Below, in pieces: positions 1-8,721 of a stretch of 64,000 nucleotides of DNA. Numbering within the stretch: position 1 is the first letter of the stretch; every line of letters begins with the position of its first letter. The notes beneath the pieces were generated by a model that was not told the origin of the DNA, searched no databases, and saw only the letters and a list, made by a program, of their open reading frames with translations. The DNA lies in NCBI GenBank assembly GCA_038228695.1, contig JBBRPA010000012.1:7903-71902 (forward strand), read 5' to 3'. Source of the DNA: DASVRZ01 sp038228695. Its GTDB lineage: Bacteria; Verrucomicrobiota; Verrucomicrobiia; Chthoniobacterales; DASVRZ01. Both the position numbers and the translations under genes were made by a program.

Positions 1-519
1 GGATCGATCGAAGTGGAGTCCACGCCGGGTTTTGGCACGCGCGTCCGCCTTATTTTACCCGCCCTCGAGCAGACGCCGGAATTGCCCTTCGAACTGATTA
101 CCAATCCGACCGAGACGGCTTCCGAAAATCCCGACCCACGCAAAATCCGCCGCGTGCTCGTGATGGACGACGAAGAACCCATTCGCGAAGTCTGCAAAAG
201 CCTGCTCGACCTGCTCGATTACGAAGTGACGACCACGGCGGATGGGGCGGAAGCCCTCGCCGCCTTTGCTCACGCGGAGCAATCCGGACAACCTTTCGAC
301 CTGATCATTTCCGATCTCACCGTGCCCGGCGGCATGGGTGGCGCAGAAACTATTCGCCGCATTCGCGAAAGTGGCTCCAGAGTTCGCGCCATCGTCTCCA
401 GTGGTTACTCGAACGGACCGGTGATGAGCCATCCTGCCGAGCACGGATTCGACGCCGTCCTGCCGAAGCCTTACCGACTACACGACCTCGAAGCTGTTCT
501 GCAAAAAGTCGCGGCTTGA
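1..519 (+). CDS. Hybrid sensor histidine kinase, C-terminal part with receiver domain (partial)
   Basis: The reading frame is open from base 1, so the gene starts outside the window. The first residues (GSIEVESTPGFGTRVRLILP) match the last strand of a histidine-kinase ATPase domain (the GxGT box and closing LP). A linker of about 25 residues follows, then a complete CheY-like receiver domain. Its acidic pair is at MDDEE, the phospho-acceptor Asp in DLIISDL, and the conserved Lys in LPKPY. The protein ends right after the receiver, so it is a hybrid kinase whose output probably passes to another protein. The signal sensed cannot be told from this fragment. The kinase and receiver assignments are firm. 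Confidence 0.9.
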   Translation, partial: GSIEVESTPGFGTRVRLILPALEQTPELPFELITNPTETASENPDPRKIRRVLVMDDEEPIREVCKSLLDLLDYEVTTTADGAEALAAFAHAEQSGQPFDLIISDLTVPGGMGGAETIRRIRESGSRVRAIVSSGYSNGPVMSHPAEHGFDAVLPKPYRLHDLEAVLQKVAA

Positions 520-531
520 GTCCTTGCCTTC

Positions 532-546
532 GCGGGTGTCCCCCGC
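532..546. terminator. Small GC hairpin after the kinase gene
   Basis: Five-base GC arms (gcggg / cccgc) lie 13 bases after the kinase stop codon and just before the next gene's ribosome binding site. There is no long T run, so termination is only possible. Confidence 0.3.
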
Positions 547-562
547 TTAATTGAAGGTGGCG

Positions 563-1378
563 ATGAATATTCCTCTGGAGGACGGTTATACGGACGTGCT
601 TGCGAAGGCCCAGCGCGGGCTGGGAATGGCGGACGGTCGACTCACCGAAACGTCCGGGATCACCGCTGCGGAACTGGTGGCCGCGCGCTCAGGAAACGCC
701 ACCCCGGAAATCTTGCGCGCGCTCGCAAAACCGCTCGGACTCGACGCCACCGCGCTCATCCGACTAGCCGAAAAAAACTACGCGCCTTCCGTCACAGAGC
801 CCGCCGGGTTCGAAATGTTTAACACGCCATGGGAGGATTTCACCGTCAACTCCTATCTCGTCTGGGATGCAGCTACTCGCGAAGCCATCGTCTTCGACAC
901 CGGGGCCGACGCCACTGCGCTCTTGCATACGATTGTTAGCAACAGTCTGCGCGTCCGCCTCATCCTTCTGACCCACAGCCACATCGACCACATATTCGAA
1001 CTGGACCGCGTCATCGAAAAAACCAAGGCCCTGGCTTTCACTCCCGCAGCGGAGCCGGTAGACGGCGCCACCGGATTTCCACCCGGTCGGAGTTTCTCCT
1101 GCGGCTCGCTCCAAGTAGAGACCCTCGCGACCGGGGGACATTCCATAGGCGGCACCACTTTTGTCGTCACTGGCCTAGCCGTTCCTATTGCGATCGTCGG
1201 CGATGCGATCTTTGCTGGCTCGATGGGCGGAGCGGCTGGGAGTTGGAAACTGGCCCTGACTAACAATCGCGAGAAAATACTAGCGCTGCCTCCAGAGACC
1301 ATCCTCTGCCCCGGTCACGGGCCGATCACTTCGGTCGCGTTGGAATTAACTAACAACCCTTTTTTTCCAGCGCAATGA
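563..1378 (+). CDS. MBL-fold hydrolase with N-terminal helix-turn-helix-like region
   Basis: This is a metallo-beta-lactamase fold hydrolase. The metal motif THSHIDHI is followed by GGHSIGG, an Asp in GDAIF and a late His in CPGHGP, the usual order of ligands. About 65 residues before the core resemble a Cro/C1-type helix-turn-helix (ITAAELVAARSGNATPEILRALAKPLGL), unusual for a glyoxalase-II-like enzyme. The ATG at 563 is preferred because an AAGG lies five bases upstream; an in-frame TTG lies at 551. The stop overlaps the hemW start by four bases (ATGA), so the two are probably translationally coupled. The substrate is unknown; a hydroxyacylglutathione-hydrolase-like role is one option. Confidence 0.8.
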   Translation: MNIPLEDGYTDVLAKAQRGLGMADGRLTETSGITAAELVAARSGNATPEILRALAKPLGLDATALIRLAEKNYAPSVTEPAGFEMFNTPWEDFTVNSYLVWDAATREAIVFDTGADATALLHTIVSNSLRVRLILLTHSHIDHIFELDRVIEKTKALAFTPAAEPVDGATGFPPGRSFSCGSLQVETLATGGHSIGGTTFVVTGLAVPIAIVGDAIFAGSMGGAAGSWKLALTNNREKILALPPETILCPGHGPITSVALELTNNPFFPAQ

Positions 1379-2472
1379 TCCGGCATCTTTACGTCCACAT
1401 CCCGTTCTGTCCGAAGGTCTGTCCCTACTGCTCGTTCTACAAAGAGACCTCAGATCGAAATAAAACGCAGCGGTTTCTCGATGCCGTCCTCGCCGAGCTA
1501 GATGCGGCGCTGGAAACGCGCGCGCTTCAGCCGGAAACCATTTTCTTCGGCGGCGGCACCCCGTCTGCCCTCTCCACGAAACAATTGGAATATCTCTTGG
1601 GCGGTCTGCGCGACCGGCTTGATCTAACCATGCTCCGCGAATGGACTCTCGAGATGAATCCGGCCACTGTCTCTCGCGAAAAGGCCGAGCGCTTGCTTGC
1701 TCTCGGTGTCAACCGCGTGAGCATGGGCGTGCAAGCTTGGGACACCGCAACCTTGGAAAAACTGGGCCGAGTTCATTCCGCGGCGCAAGCCCAGCGCTCC
1801 TACGAAATTCTTCGCGAGGCCGGTTTTACTAACATCAATCTCGATCTCATTTTTGGCACGCCTGGGCAAACGGCAGACACCTGGTTTTCGAATCTCCGCG
1901 AAACGATCGCTCTCGCGCCTGAGCACATTTCTGCCTATTGCCTAACTTACGAGGAAGACACGGAATTTTTCCGCCGGTTCCAAAGCGGCGAACTGCAACA
2001 GGACGAAAACATGGATGCTACGCTTTACGATGGGAGTATCGATCTCCTCGAATCCGCCGGCTACGCCCAATACGAGACCTCTAACTATTCCCGGCCCGGT
2101 CGCGAGTGCGCCCATAATCTCGCCTATTGGCTTGGTCGCGATTATCTCGGGCTTGGCCCGAGCGCCTTCTCCACGGTAGGAGCGGACCGCTGGAAAAACA
2201 TTCCGGACACCGCCGCCTATTGCGGACTGATCGAAAGCTGTGGCGAGGCTCGGTCTTTCCACGAGGAAATCACTCCCGCGATCCGCCACAGCGAGACCGT
2301 TGCGTTTGGCCTCCGCACCAACCGCGGGATTAGTCTCGACCAACTCGCCGCCCATCTTCCGCGCGTCCACCAGCTCACCGCCGACGGCTTTTTAACCTCG
2401 GCCACCGGACGAGTTTTCCTAACCAAACAAGGCCGCCTTGTTGCGGACAGCATCGCGGAGTTGCTGATCTAA
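1375..2472 (+). CDS. hemW: Radical SAM protein HemW (coproporphyrinogen-III-oxidase-like)
   Basis: HemW is a radical SAM family heme chaperone, long misannotated as oxygen-independent coproporphyrinogen III oxidase. The N-terminus reads HIPFCPKVCPYCSF, giving the CxxxCxxC cluster motif, followed by FFGGGTPS, the SAM-binding GGGTP motif. The length of 365 aa is typical. The C-terminal HemN-type domain (NLAYWLGRDYLGLGPSAFS) is present. It starts inside the upstream MBL gene (ATGA) and ends one base before the FAD oxidoreductase, so the three form an operon. Heme handling is inferred from the family. Confidence 0.88.
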   Translation: MIRHLYVHIPFCPKVCPYCSFYKETSDRNKTQRFLDAVLAELDAALETRALQPETIFFGGGTPSALSTKQLEYLLGGLRDRLDLTMLREWTLEMNPATVSREKAERLLALGVNRVSMGVQAWDTATLEKLGRVHSAAQAQRSYEILREAGFTNINLDLIFGTPGQTADTWFSNLRETIALAPEHISAYCLTYEEDTEFFRRFQSGELQQDENMDATLYDGSIDLLESAGYAQYETSNYSRPGRECAHNLAYWLGRDYLGLGPSAFSTVGADRWKNIPDTAAYCGLIESCGEARSFHEEITPAIRHSETVAFGLRTNRGISLDQLAAHLPRVHQLTADGFLTSATGRVFLTKQGRLVADSIAELLI

Positions 2473-2473
2473 C

Positions 2474-3667
2474 ATGGCTACCGCGTTCGACGTCGTCATC
2501 ATCGGAGCCGGACCGGCTGGGTCGGTCTGCGCGACGGTTTGCGCGCGGCGCGGTTTGCGGGTTCTAGTGATCGACCGGGAGCGCTTTCCCCGCGATAAAG
2601 TCTGCGGCGATTGCCTGAACCCGTCCGCCTGGAAAGTGCTCGAACGACTAGGCATCGCGGAAACCATCCGCCAGCTACCACATTCGCGGCTCGAACGGAT
2701 CGAGATCGCCAGCATCAACGAACGTGTCTATGAGTTTTTGCTACCCGCTGGCGAAGAAGGCGAGACGGGAATCCGCCGGCGGGATCTTGACATGGCACTG
2801 ATCCAACTCGCCCGTGCGGCCGGGGCGGCCTTCCTAGAAAGCAGCCCAGTCACCGCCGTCTCCGAAGGCTGGCAGATCACCGCTGGCGGAAAATATTTCA
2901 CCGCGAAAACCCTCGTCGCCGCCGACGGACGCAATTCGACCGTAGCCCGGCTGCTCGGTCTGATGCCCGAGCAGAAAAAAGACCGCGTTGGCATCCAGAC
3001 CCACATCACACTCCTTCCCGAGCAGCGTAATTTGGTGCGCATGCAGTTTCATCCCGAGGGTTACAGTGGGGGTGCCTCCATTGGCGACAATCTTTGGAAT
3101 CTCTGCCTCGTGGCGGAGGGTGGGAAAATCGAAGCCCTCAAGGCACGCGCTACGAAACTCTGGAAACTACCACGCAACCTCCCGTGGAAAAGTCTCTCGC
3201 CGCTGAGTCGCGCCCCACTTCCCTCTGCCGCCGAATCGCTCTTCCTCGTCGGCGATGCCGCCCGGGTCGTCGAGCCTTTTACTGGAGAGGGCATCTATTA
3301 TGCGTTGGCCAGCGGCGAACTAGCCGGGTTGCACATCGATGATCCGGCCCTTTATCGGAAGAAACACGACGCCCTTTATCGTGGACGCCTCTGGGTCAAT
3401 CAGTTCAGCAAATGGGCCGTGCTCCATCCGAGAGTGGCGAGCTGGTTGCTAGAGCATTTGCCTGCAGGCTGGCTGCTCCGGCAACTGACCACGAAAGTCA
3501 CGGGAGCGCCCGCCCGTGGGGTTCCTTTTAGTGCTCGGGAGCGGGGGCGGGTTTTTCGCCCGGCGCCTCCGACAGGGGTTTTTCCTCACCTTGAGACGCC
3601 TCCTGATGACCATGCTCCTCATGGAACGGTGCCGTTTCCTCAGCGGAATGACGTTCACAAGCCGTAA
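2474..3667 (+). CDS. FAD-dependent oxidoreductase, geranylgeranyl-reductase/lycopene-cyclase-like family
   Basis: A flavoprotein of the p-hydroxybenzoate-hydroxylase fold. It has an N-terminal dinucleotide motif (IIGAGPAGSVCATVCARRG), the KVCGDCL segment of geranylgeranyl-reductase-like proteins, and the second FAD motif LFLVGDAARVVEPFTGEGIYYAL at about residues 255-275. Relatives reduce isoprenoid chains or modify polyketide and quinone precursors; the substrate here is unknown. The last 55 or so residues (after TTKVTGAP) are Pro/Arg-rich and do not look like the family, and this stretch is antisense to a small lipoprotein gene. The true C-terminus may have been extended by loss of a stop codon. 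Confidence 0.75.
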   Translation: MATAFDVVIIGAGPAGSVCATVCARRGLRVLVIDRERFPRDKVCGDCLNPSAWKVLERLGIAETIRQLPHSRLERIEIASINERVYEFLLPAGEEGETGIRRRDLDMALIQLARAAGAAFLESSPVTAVSEGWQITAGGKYFTAKTLVAADGRNSTVARLLGLMPEQKKDRVGIQTHITLLPEQRNLVRMQFHPEGYSGGASIGDNLWNLCLVAEGGKIEALKARATKLWKLPRNLPWKSLSPLSRAPLPSAAESLFLVGDAARVVEPFTGEGIYYALASGELAGLHIDDPALYRKKHDALYRGRLWVNQFSKWAVLHPRVASWLLEHLPAGWLLRQLTTKVTGAPARGVPFSARERGRVFRPAPPTGVFPHLETPPDDHAPHGTVPFPQRNDVHKP

Positions 3668-3710
3668 AAAAGAGGAGGAGACCGGAAGAAAGCAGCACGA
3701 AAAATTTCAT
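3528..3710 (-). CDS. Small lipoprotein, unknown function
   Basis: A 60-residue product starting MKFFVLLSSGLLLFFTAC: a charged N-terminus, a hydrophobic stretch and a lipobox ending in Cys, followed by a short His/Glu/Pro-rich tail. This is a convincing lipoprotein signal. The gene is antisense to the last 140 bases of the FAD oxidoreductase. A longer form starting at TTG 3773 would bury the signal peptide, so ATG 3710 is preferred, although no clear Shine-Dalgarno is visible. The tail carries no domain. Antisense coincidence remains possible. Confidence 0.45.
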   Translation of the reverse strand: MKFFVLLSSGLLLFFTACERHSAEETAPFHEEHGHQEASQGEEKPLSEAPGEKPAPAPEH

Positions 3711-3848
3711 CCGCAGAGATTCGCATAATCCCCTCCGCACGGCACGAAAAAAAACCACCTGCTCCGGTTTCAAGGTCTTCGCAGATTTTTGGCCTCCTCC
3801 ATTTTAGCGTTCAGTTTTCGGCGTGGGCTGGTATTCAGACACCCGTTC

Positions 3849-5609
3849 ATGATGCGCAAACGACACTCCCGCGACGATACGCTGCGGATTCTACGCCGCT
3901 TCGCCGGATATCTTCTTCCGTATCGTGCCCGGCTTTCTTTTGTTTTCCTTTTGCTGCTCACTGTCGCTGGACTGGAGCTCATCCGGCCCTGGATCGTCGG
4001 CGCGATCATCGACCGAGTGACCCACCAGCAAGCTTGGTCCGCAATTGTTTGGCTGTTGGGCCTGTTTTTCGCCTCCGTCGTCCTCAAGGTGCTGGCCGCG
4101 CTCTGGCGCAACTTCCTGCTCCAGCAGACGGGTATGCGCGTGACCTGCGACGTGCGCATCGCCATTTTCGCTCATCTGCAAAAGCTCTCCCTCCGTTTCT
4201 ACGACGAACGCCAGACCGGTAAAATCGTTGCCCGCGTCGCCTCTGACACCGGCTCCATGTTCAACCTCGTCTCTGGCGCCTCCGTCAACCTCATCGGCGA
4301 CTTCATCACCCTCATCGGCGTCCTTCTCATCCTCGCCTGCACCAACTGGAAACTCGCCCTCCTTACTTATGCCGTCCTCCCACTTTTCGTCCTGAATTTC
4401 CTCTGGCACCGCCGACGCCTCCGCATCGAAGCCCGGAGTCACCGGCGTAACTGGGACAAAGTCATCGGCTTCCTCAACGAACGCATCGCCTCCTCCCGCC
4501 TCATCCGCGCCTTCGCCACCGAGCAAATCGAGATCACTCAATTCAACCGCCGCATTGAGGACGACCTCCTCAACTTCACCCGCATCCTCTGGCGCACTGG
4601 CCTCCTCAGCGGCGGCGCCGAGATTATCACCGGCCTCGGCACCCTCGTTGTCCTCGGCTACGGCTCCTGGCTTGCCTACCATCACATCGACGGTTTCACC
4701 GTTGGCCAACTTGTCGCTTTTACGGGTTACCTAGCACTCCTTTACACTCCCATCACTCGGATCGTAGACGCTAACACCATGATCCAGCAAGCCGTCGTCG
4801 CCCTCGAAAAAATCTTCAACGTTCTCGACACCGAACCGGCTGTTCCGCAAAACGACAACCTCCCCGCCCTCCCCGCAGTCACCGGCGAAGTCCGTTTCGA
4901 CCACGTCTCCTTCGGTTACCGTGCCCACCAAGCCACGCTGGCAGACGTCAGCTTCACCATCGCCCCCGGCAGAATGCTCGCCCTCGTTGGCCCGAGCGGC
5001 GCCGGCAAAAGCACCGTCATCACCCTCCTCGCCCGCTTTTACGAAGCCACCGCAGGCCGCATCTTCATCGACGGGCTCGACATCCGCGATTACAACGTCC
5101 AATCGCTCCGCCGCCAGATCGGCATCGTCATGCAAGAAAATATTCTTTTCTCCGGCTCGATCCGCGACAACATCAAATACGGTCGGCCCAAAGCCACCGA
5201 CGAAGAAATGATCGACGCCGCCCGCGCCGCCAACGCCCACGACTTCATCGAAAAATTTGCCCGTGGCTACGAAAGCGAAACCGGTGAGCGCGGCGTTACC
5301 CTTTCCGGTGGCCAGCGCCAACGCATCGCCATCGCCCGCGTCATCCTGAAGAACCCGCGCATTCTCATCCTCGACGAAGCCACCTCCGCCCTCGATACCG
5401 TCTCCGAACGACTGATTCAAGAAGCGCTCGAACGCCTCATGGCCAGCCGCACCACCCTCGTCATTGCCCATCGCCTTAGCACGATCGTCAAGGCCGACGA
5501 AATCTTAGTGATGGAAAACGGCCGTATCGTCGAACAAGGCACCCACGCCGATTTGATCGGAAAACCCGGCCTCTACGCCACGCTGCATAATTTGCAGTTT
5601 AAGGACTAG
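3849..5609 (+). CDS. ABC exporter with fused membrane and ATPase domains (MsbA/LmrA type)
   Basis: About 586 aa: six membrane helices followed by a nucleotide-binding domain. Walker A is GPSGAGKST, the signature LSGGQRQR, Walker B ILILDEAT with its catalytic Glu, and the H-loop IAHRLST. All catalytic elements are intact, so a homodimer is expected. ATG at 3849 or 3852 (MMRKRHSRDD) fits the family; the frame also has a TTG at 3789. Family members flip lipids such as lipid A precursors or export drugs. No lipid A gene lies next to it, so the substrate is open. Confidence 0.88.
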   Translation: MMRKRHSRDDTLRILRRFAGYLLPYRARLSFVFLLLLTVAGLELIRPWIVGAIIDRVTHQQAWSAIVWLLGLFFASVVLKVLAALWRNFLLQQTGMRVTCDVRIAIFAHLQKLSLRFYDERQTGKIVARVASDTGSMFNLVSGASVNLIGDFITLIGVLLILACTNWKLALLTYAVLPLFVLNFLWHRRRLRIEARSHRRNWDKVIGFLNERIASSRLIRAFATEQIEITQFNRRIEDDLLNFTRILWRTGLLSGGAEIITGLGTLVVLGYGSWLAYHHIDGFTVGQLVAFTGYLALLYTPITRIVDANTMIQQAVVALEKIFNVLDTEPAVPQNDNLPALPAVTGEVRFDHVSFGYRAHQATLADVSFTIAPGRMLALVGPSGAGKSTVITLLARFYEATAGRIFIDGLDIRDYNVQSLRRQIGIVMQENILFSGSIRDNIKYGRPKATDEEMIDAARAANAHDFIEKFARGYESETGERGVTLSGGQRQRIAIARVILKNPRILILDEATSALDTVSERLIQEALERLMASRTTLVIAHRLSTIVKADEILVMENGRIVEQGTHADLIGKPGLYATLHNLQFKD

Positions 5610-5698
5610 CCAGCCGCGACAGCCCGACTCACTCCTTTCGTCCAAATCGGGCCTTTGCGGGATCGACAGGTGGCTAACGTTTTGTCATCATTACCTCA

Positions 5699-6682
5699 AT
5701 GTATCCACTTCCGCTCACGCTTACAAACCTAACTCTCCCCAAGGAAAAAACCTATTTCAACATCCTGCGCGTTCTTGCCATTTTGCTTTGGGTGGCGATT
5801 GCCGCAACATTTATTGGCATCCCTTACGCGCTGCTGATCGGGTTAGTACTCTGGATGGTGAATGGGCTGCTGGTGGCGCATTTGCGTTCCGAAGGTGTGC
5901 AGGTTTCAGCAGAACAATTTCCCGAGCTTTACCAAACTTTTCGCGATGTCCTAACCACGTTTAATCCAAAAAATGAGCCGGAACTTTATGTCATTCAATC
6001 CAACGGGGTTCTGAATGCTTTTGCCACCCGTCACAGCGGACGCGATTTCGTGGTGATTTTCTCCAGTATTCTCGATGATTACGGCTACGATTCGCCGGAG
6101 ATTCGATTTTTAATCGGCCATGAACTCGGCCACATTTCGGCGAAGCACCTTTTGAAACGAATGCTCCTCGCTCCTGCGATGATTCTTCCCTGGCTCCCGC
6201 CTGCCTATTCCCGGGCTTGCGAGGCTTCCTGCGATCGTTATGGAGCGTTGGCGGCGGGCGACATCGACGGCGCGATCAATGCGATGATGACTCTTTCCGC
6301 CGGGAAGATGCCGGCATCGAAAATGAGTCCCGCCGGTTTTGCCCAACAACATTATCAACACCGCGATTTCTTTGTTTCCTGGCATGAGTTGAATTCATTT
6401 TATCCGACCCTATCGCAACGCGTCTCCAATCTGCTGGCCATCAAACTTGGCACCTATCAACCGAGCCCCAGCCGGCATCCAATGGCTTATATTTTCACCC
6501 TCTTCAATTTGCGCAATTTGGTGATTCTGTATGTCGTGTTCATTGTCGGCGCCATCGCTATGCCGGTTGTCCTGAAGGCAAGGAAACAGGCCGCGGCTGC
6601 CCGACACCAAATCCAATCGCTCCAGAAGAATACGGACGATGTTAGTGATGAGCCAGCAGCCCCCGCAACTACCCCAGAATAA
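5699..6682 (+). CDS. M48-family membrane metalloprotease
   Basis: A 327-aa zinc metalloprotease of the HtpX/Ste24 type. Hydrophobic segments lie at about residues 20-55. The zinc motif HELGH follows (FLIGHELGHISAKHLL), with the third ligand Glu in SRACEASCDRYG, and a C-terminal membrane helix (NLVILYVVFIVGAIAMPVVL). HtpX-like proteases degrade damaged membrane proteins. The stop codon overlaps the next ATG by one base (TAATG), so it is probably co-translated with the following secreted protein. Confidence 0.85.
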   Translation: MYPLPLTLTNLTLPKEKTYFNILRVLAILLWVAIAATFIGIPYALLIGLVLWMVNGLLVAHLRSEGVQVSAEQFPELYQTFRDVLTTFNPKNEPELYVIQSNGVLNAFATRHSGRDFVVIFSSILDDYGYDSPEIRFLIGHELGHISAKHLLKRMLLAPAMILPWLPPAYSRACEASCDRYGALAAGDIDGAINAMMTLSAGKMPASKMSPAGFAQQHYQHRDFFVSWHELNSFYPTLSQRVSNLLAIKLGTYQPSPSRHPMAYIFTLFNLRNLVILYVVFIVGAIAMPVVLKARKQAAAARHQIQSLQKNTDDVSDEPAAPATTPE

Positions 6683-7584
6683 TGATGCGTTTGTCTGTTG
6701 CAGTTTTTCTTTTTGCCTTCGCGTTGATGTTAGATTCGTCATTCGGCGATACTTCGACATTGCAACCGCCGCGCGAAACGCCGCTCGTGGAACTGGCAGC
6801 GGACCAAGTGCCAATGGATGGGGTGTCCAAAACCGGAGCGTCGGCGTTGCGGATCGTTCCAGCAAAATGGAAAGTGGCCGGAACCCCGAATTTCTACATT
6901 CACTTCCGGCGGATGACGGAGGCGCGGAAGGTCGCCCGCGAAGTGGAGTTTAACCTCGCTTTTATCGCGCGGCAGCTTGGCGCGAAGCCAGAAGATTACG
7001 CCCGAAAATCACACGTCTATGTCTTCGAGGATCTGGGCGAATGGTCGCAGTTTGTCGCTGAGGCTGGAGTGCCAGATTGGACCGCTAGTTTTGCTTTCGG
7101 CGATGAGTTGTTTTTAAATGTGCGCGGCCAGAACGGTGCACCGTTTGATTCGCAAACGCTGGCCCGCGAGACGACGCATGCGATCGTTTCCCGCATCTAC
7201 AAAAACCGTCGCTGGCCGCTCTGGCTGAACGAGGGATTTGCTGAATACATGGGCAGTGCTTCGGTTGCGGAACGCAAAAACCAAACCGTGAAACGGCTCC
7301 AGCGTGATCTCGGTAAAATGGCCGATATGCCCCTCGGGGAACTGGTCGCGCTGCGAGAGTATCCCTCAGATCCCAAAGAGGTTAGTCGGCTTTATCGGAC
7401 TGGGGAAAAGCTCGTGCGATTTCTTATGACGAGCGGCACTCCGGAGCAATTCGTTGCTTTCGCCAACACCCTGATCGCGGGCCGAACAATCGAGGAAGCC
7501 ATCCCGGAAATTTACCCGGCGGCGTTTCCCGATTTTGCGAAGTTCACCGATTCGTTTGCAAAATATTCCGGCGGCAAAAGGTAG
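6682..7584 (+). CDS. Secreted peptidase-MA-like protein with altered zinc motif (RExxH)
   Basis: A 300-aa exported protein with a signal peptide (MMRLSVAVFLFAFALMLDSSFG). At residues 160-190 it reads LARETTHAIVSRIYK...WPLWLNEGFAEYM, the layout of gluzincin proteins of the DUF1570/peptidase-MA group. The first His of HExxH is Arg (R162, codon cgc), while E163, H166 and the downstream Glu in NEGFAEY are kept. Zinc peptidase activity is therefore doubtful; a binding or chaperone role is possible. An alternative ATG lies at 6685. It is coupled to the M48 protease gene upstream. Confidence 0.7.
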   Translation: MMRLSVAVFLFAFALMLDSSFGDTSTLQPPRETPLVELAADQVPMDGVSKTGASALRIVPAKWKVAGTPNFYIHFRRMTEARKVAREVEFNLAFIARQLGAKPEDYARKSHVYVFEDLGEWSQFVAEAGVPDWTASFAFGDELFLNVRGQNGAPFDSQTLARETTHAIVSRIYKNRRWPLWLNEGFAEYMGSASVAERKNQTVKRLQRDLGKMADMPLGELVALREYPSDPKEVSRLYRTGEKLVRFLMTSGTPEQFVAFANTLIAGRTIEEAIPEIYPAAFPDFAKFTDSFAKYSGGKR

Positions 7585-7628
7585 GCTTGCCAGCCGAGCT
7601 ACGCCCGCTATTCTCCGACCGTCCGACG

Positions 7629-7643
7629 GCCCTCCGGGAGGGC
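7629..7643 (+). promoter_or_regulatory. Hairpin overlapping the Shine-Dalgarno of the ABC ATPase gene
   Basis: The 15-base stretch gccctccgggagggc is self-complementary, and its 3' arm holds the only purine-rich (ggagg) ribosome-binding candidate before ATG 7654. Pairing would hide it. Confidence 0.3.
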
Positions 7644-7653
7644 ATTCAAACCC

Positions 7654-8715
7654 ATGATTTCGATTACGATTGAGCAGTTGATCAAGAAATTCGGTCAGAC
7701 GACCGCGCTCGACGGCATCGACCTCCGCATTGAACCCGGCGAGTTGTTCTTTTTGTTAGGACCGAGTGGCTGCGGCAAGACTACGCTCCTGCGCAACATC
7801 GCAGGTTTTTACATTCCCGACGGAGGTCGGATTTTGTTCGACACCGAGGACGTCACCCGGCTTCCTCCGCACCAACGCAACACCGGGATGATGTTTCAAA
7901 GTTACGCGCTCTGGCCGCATTTGACGGTCGCGAAAAATGTCGCCTTCGGGTTGGAAGAACGCCGTGTGCCCAAGGCTGAATGCGCTCGCCGCGTAGCCGA
8001 TGCGCTCGCCTCCGTCCGCATGGAACAATACGCCACCCGCAAGATCGGCCAGCTCTCCGGTGGTCAGCAGCAGCGGGTCGCCCTCGCCCGCGCCATGGTC
8101 ATTCGTCCGCGCTGCCTGCTCCTCGACGAGCCACTTTCTAACCTCGACGCGAAACTCCGCCTCGAGATGCGACTCGAGATCCGGCGGATCTGCAAGGAGT
8201 TCGGATTGACCGCAATCTATGTCACGCATGATCAAAAAGAAGCGCTCTCCATTTCTGATCGGATGGCCATTCTCGACTCGGGAAAAATCGCTCAGATTGG
8301 AGACGCGGAAGAAGTTTACCGACGCCCTGTATCTAAGTTAGTCGCGGACTTTATTGGCGAGACGAATTTTATCACCGGAAAAATCATCGCGCTTGAGGCG
8401 GGCGGTGGCCGGGTGGAAACAGCGCTGGGGGTTTTTCGCGGTGCGGCTCCCGAAAAAGCCAGCCTCGGCCAAGCGGTCACCCTCTCGATTCGCCCGGAAA
8501 GCTGGAAACTAGCTATCGAACCCGCCGGGACTAACTCGATCACGGGCCGCGTAAAGAACATCACCTATCTCGGCGAACTGGCGCAATACGAGTTTGCCGC
8601 AAAGGATCAGATGCTGAAAATATTTGAGATGAACCCCAAGGCGACTTCCCACCGAGGTGAGCGGGACTTGCATGCGATCGTCGATCCGGACGATGTGGTC
8701 ATCCTCACGCGCTGA
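7654..8715 (+). CDS. ABC transporter ATPase, iron/spermidine/putrescine importer type
   Basis: A 353-aa importer ATPase of the FbpC/PotA/UgpC class. Walker A is GPSGCGKTT, the Q-loop is in MMFQSYALWPH, the signature LSGGQQQR, Walker B LLLDEPLSNLD, and the H-loop YVTHDQKEA. The C-terminal regulatory TOBE region follows from about residue 240. Six bases later comes a solute-binding protein, the usual partner, but no permease gene is adjacent. The substrate is probably ferric iron, judged from the class and the binding protein. Confidence 0.88.
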   Translation: MISITIEQLIKKFGQTTALDGIDLRIEPGELFFLLGPSGCGKTTLLRNIAGFYIPDGGRILFDTEDVTRLPPHQRNTGMMFQSYALWPHLTVAKNVAFGLEERRVPKAECARRVADALASVRMEQYATRKIGQLSGGQQQRVALARAMVIRPRCLLLDEPLSNLDAKLRLEMRLEIRRICKEFGLTAIYVTHDQKEALSISDRMAILDSGKIAQIGDAEEVYRRPVSKLVADFIGETNFITGKIIALEAGGGRVETALGVFRGAAPEKASLGQAVTLSIRPESWKLAIEPAGTNSITGRVKNITYLGELAQYEFAAKDQMLKIFEMNPKATSHRGERDLHAIVDPDDVVILTR

Positions 8716-8721
8716 TTTTCC

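Noticed and set aside
3891..4709. 272-aa minus-strand acidic frame opposite the first ABC exporter
   Set aside because: Glu/Asp/Gly-rich antisense shadow; the exporter has all its motifs.
7585..7653. Riboswitch before the ABC ATPase
   Set aside because: Only one short hairpin near the ribosome site; too small and without a conserved aptamer pattern.
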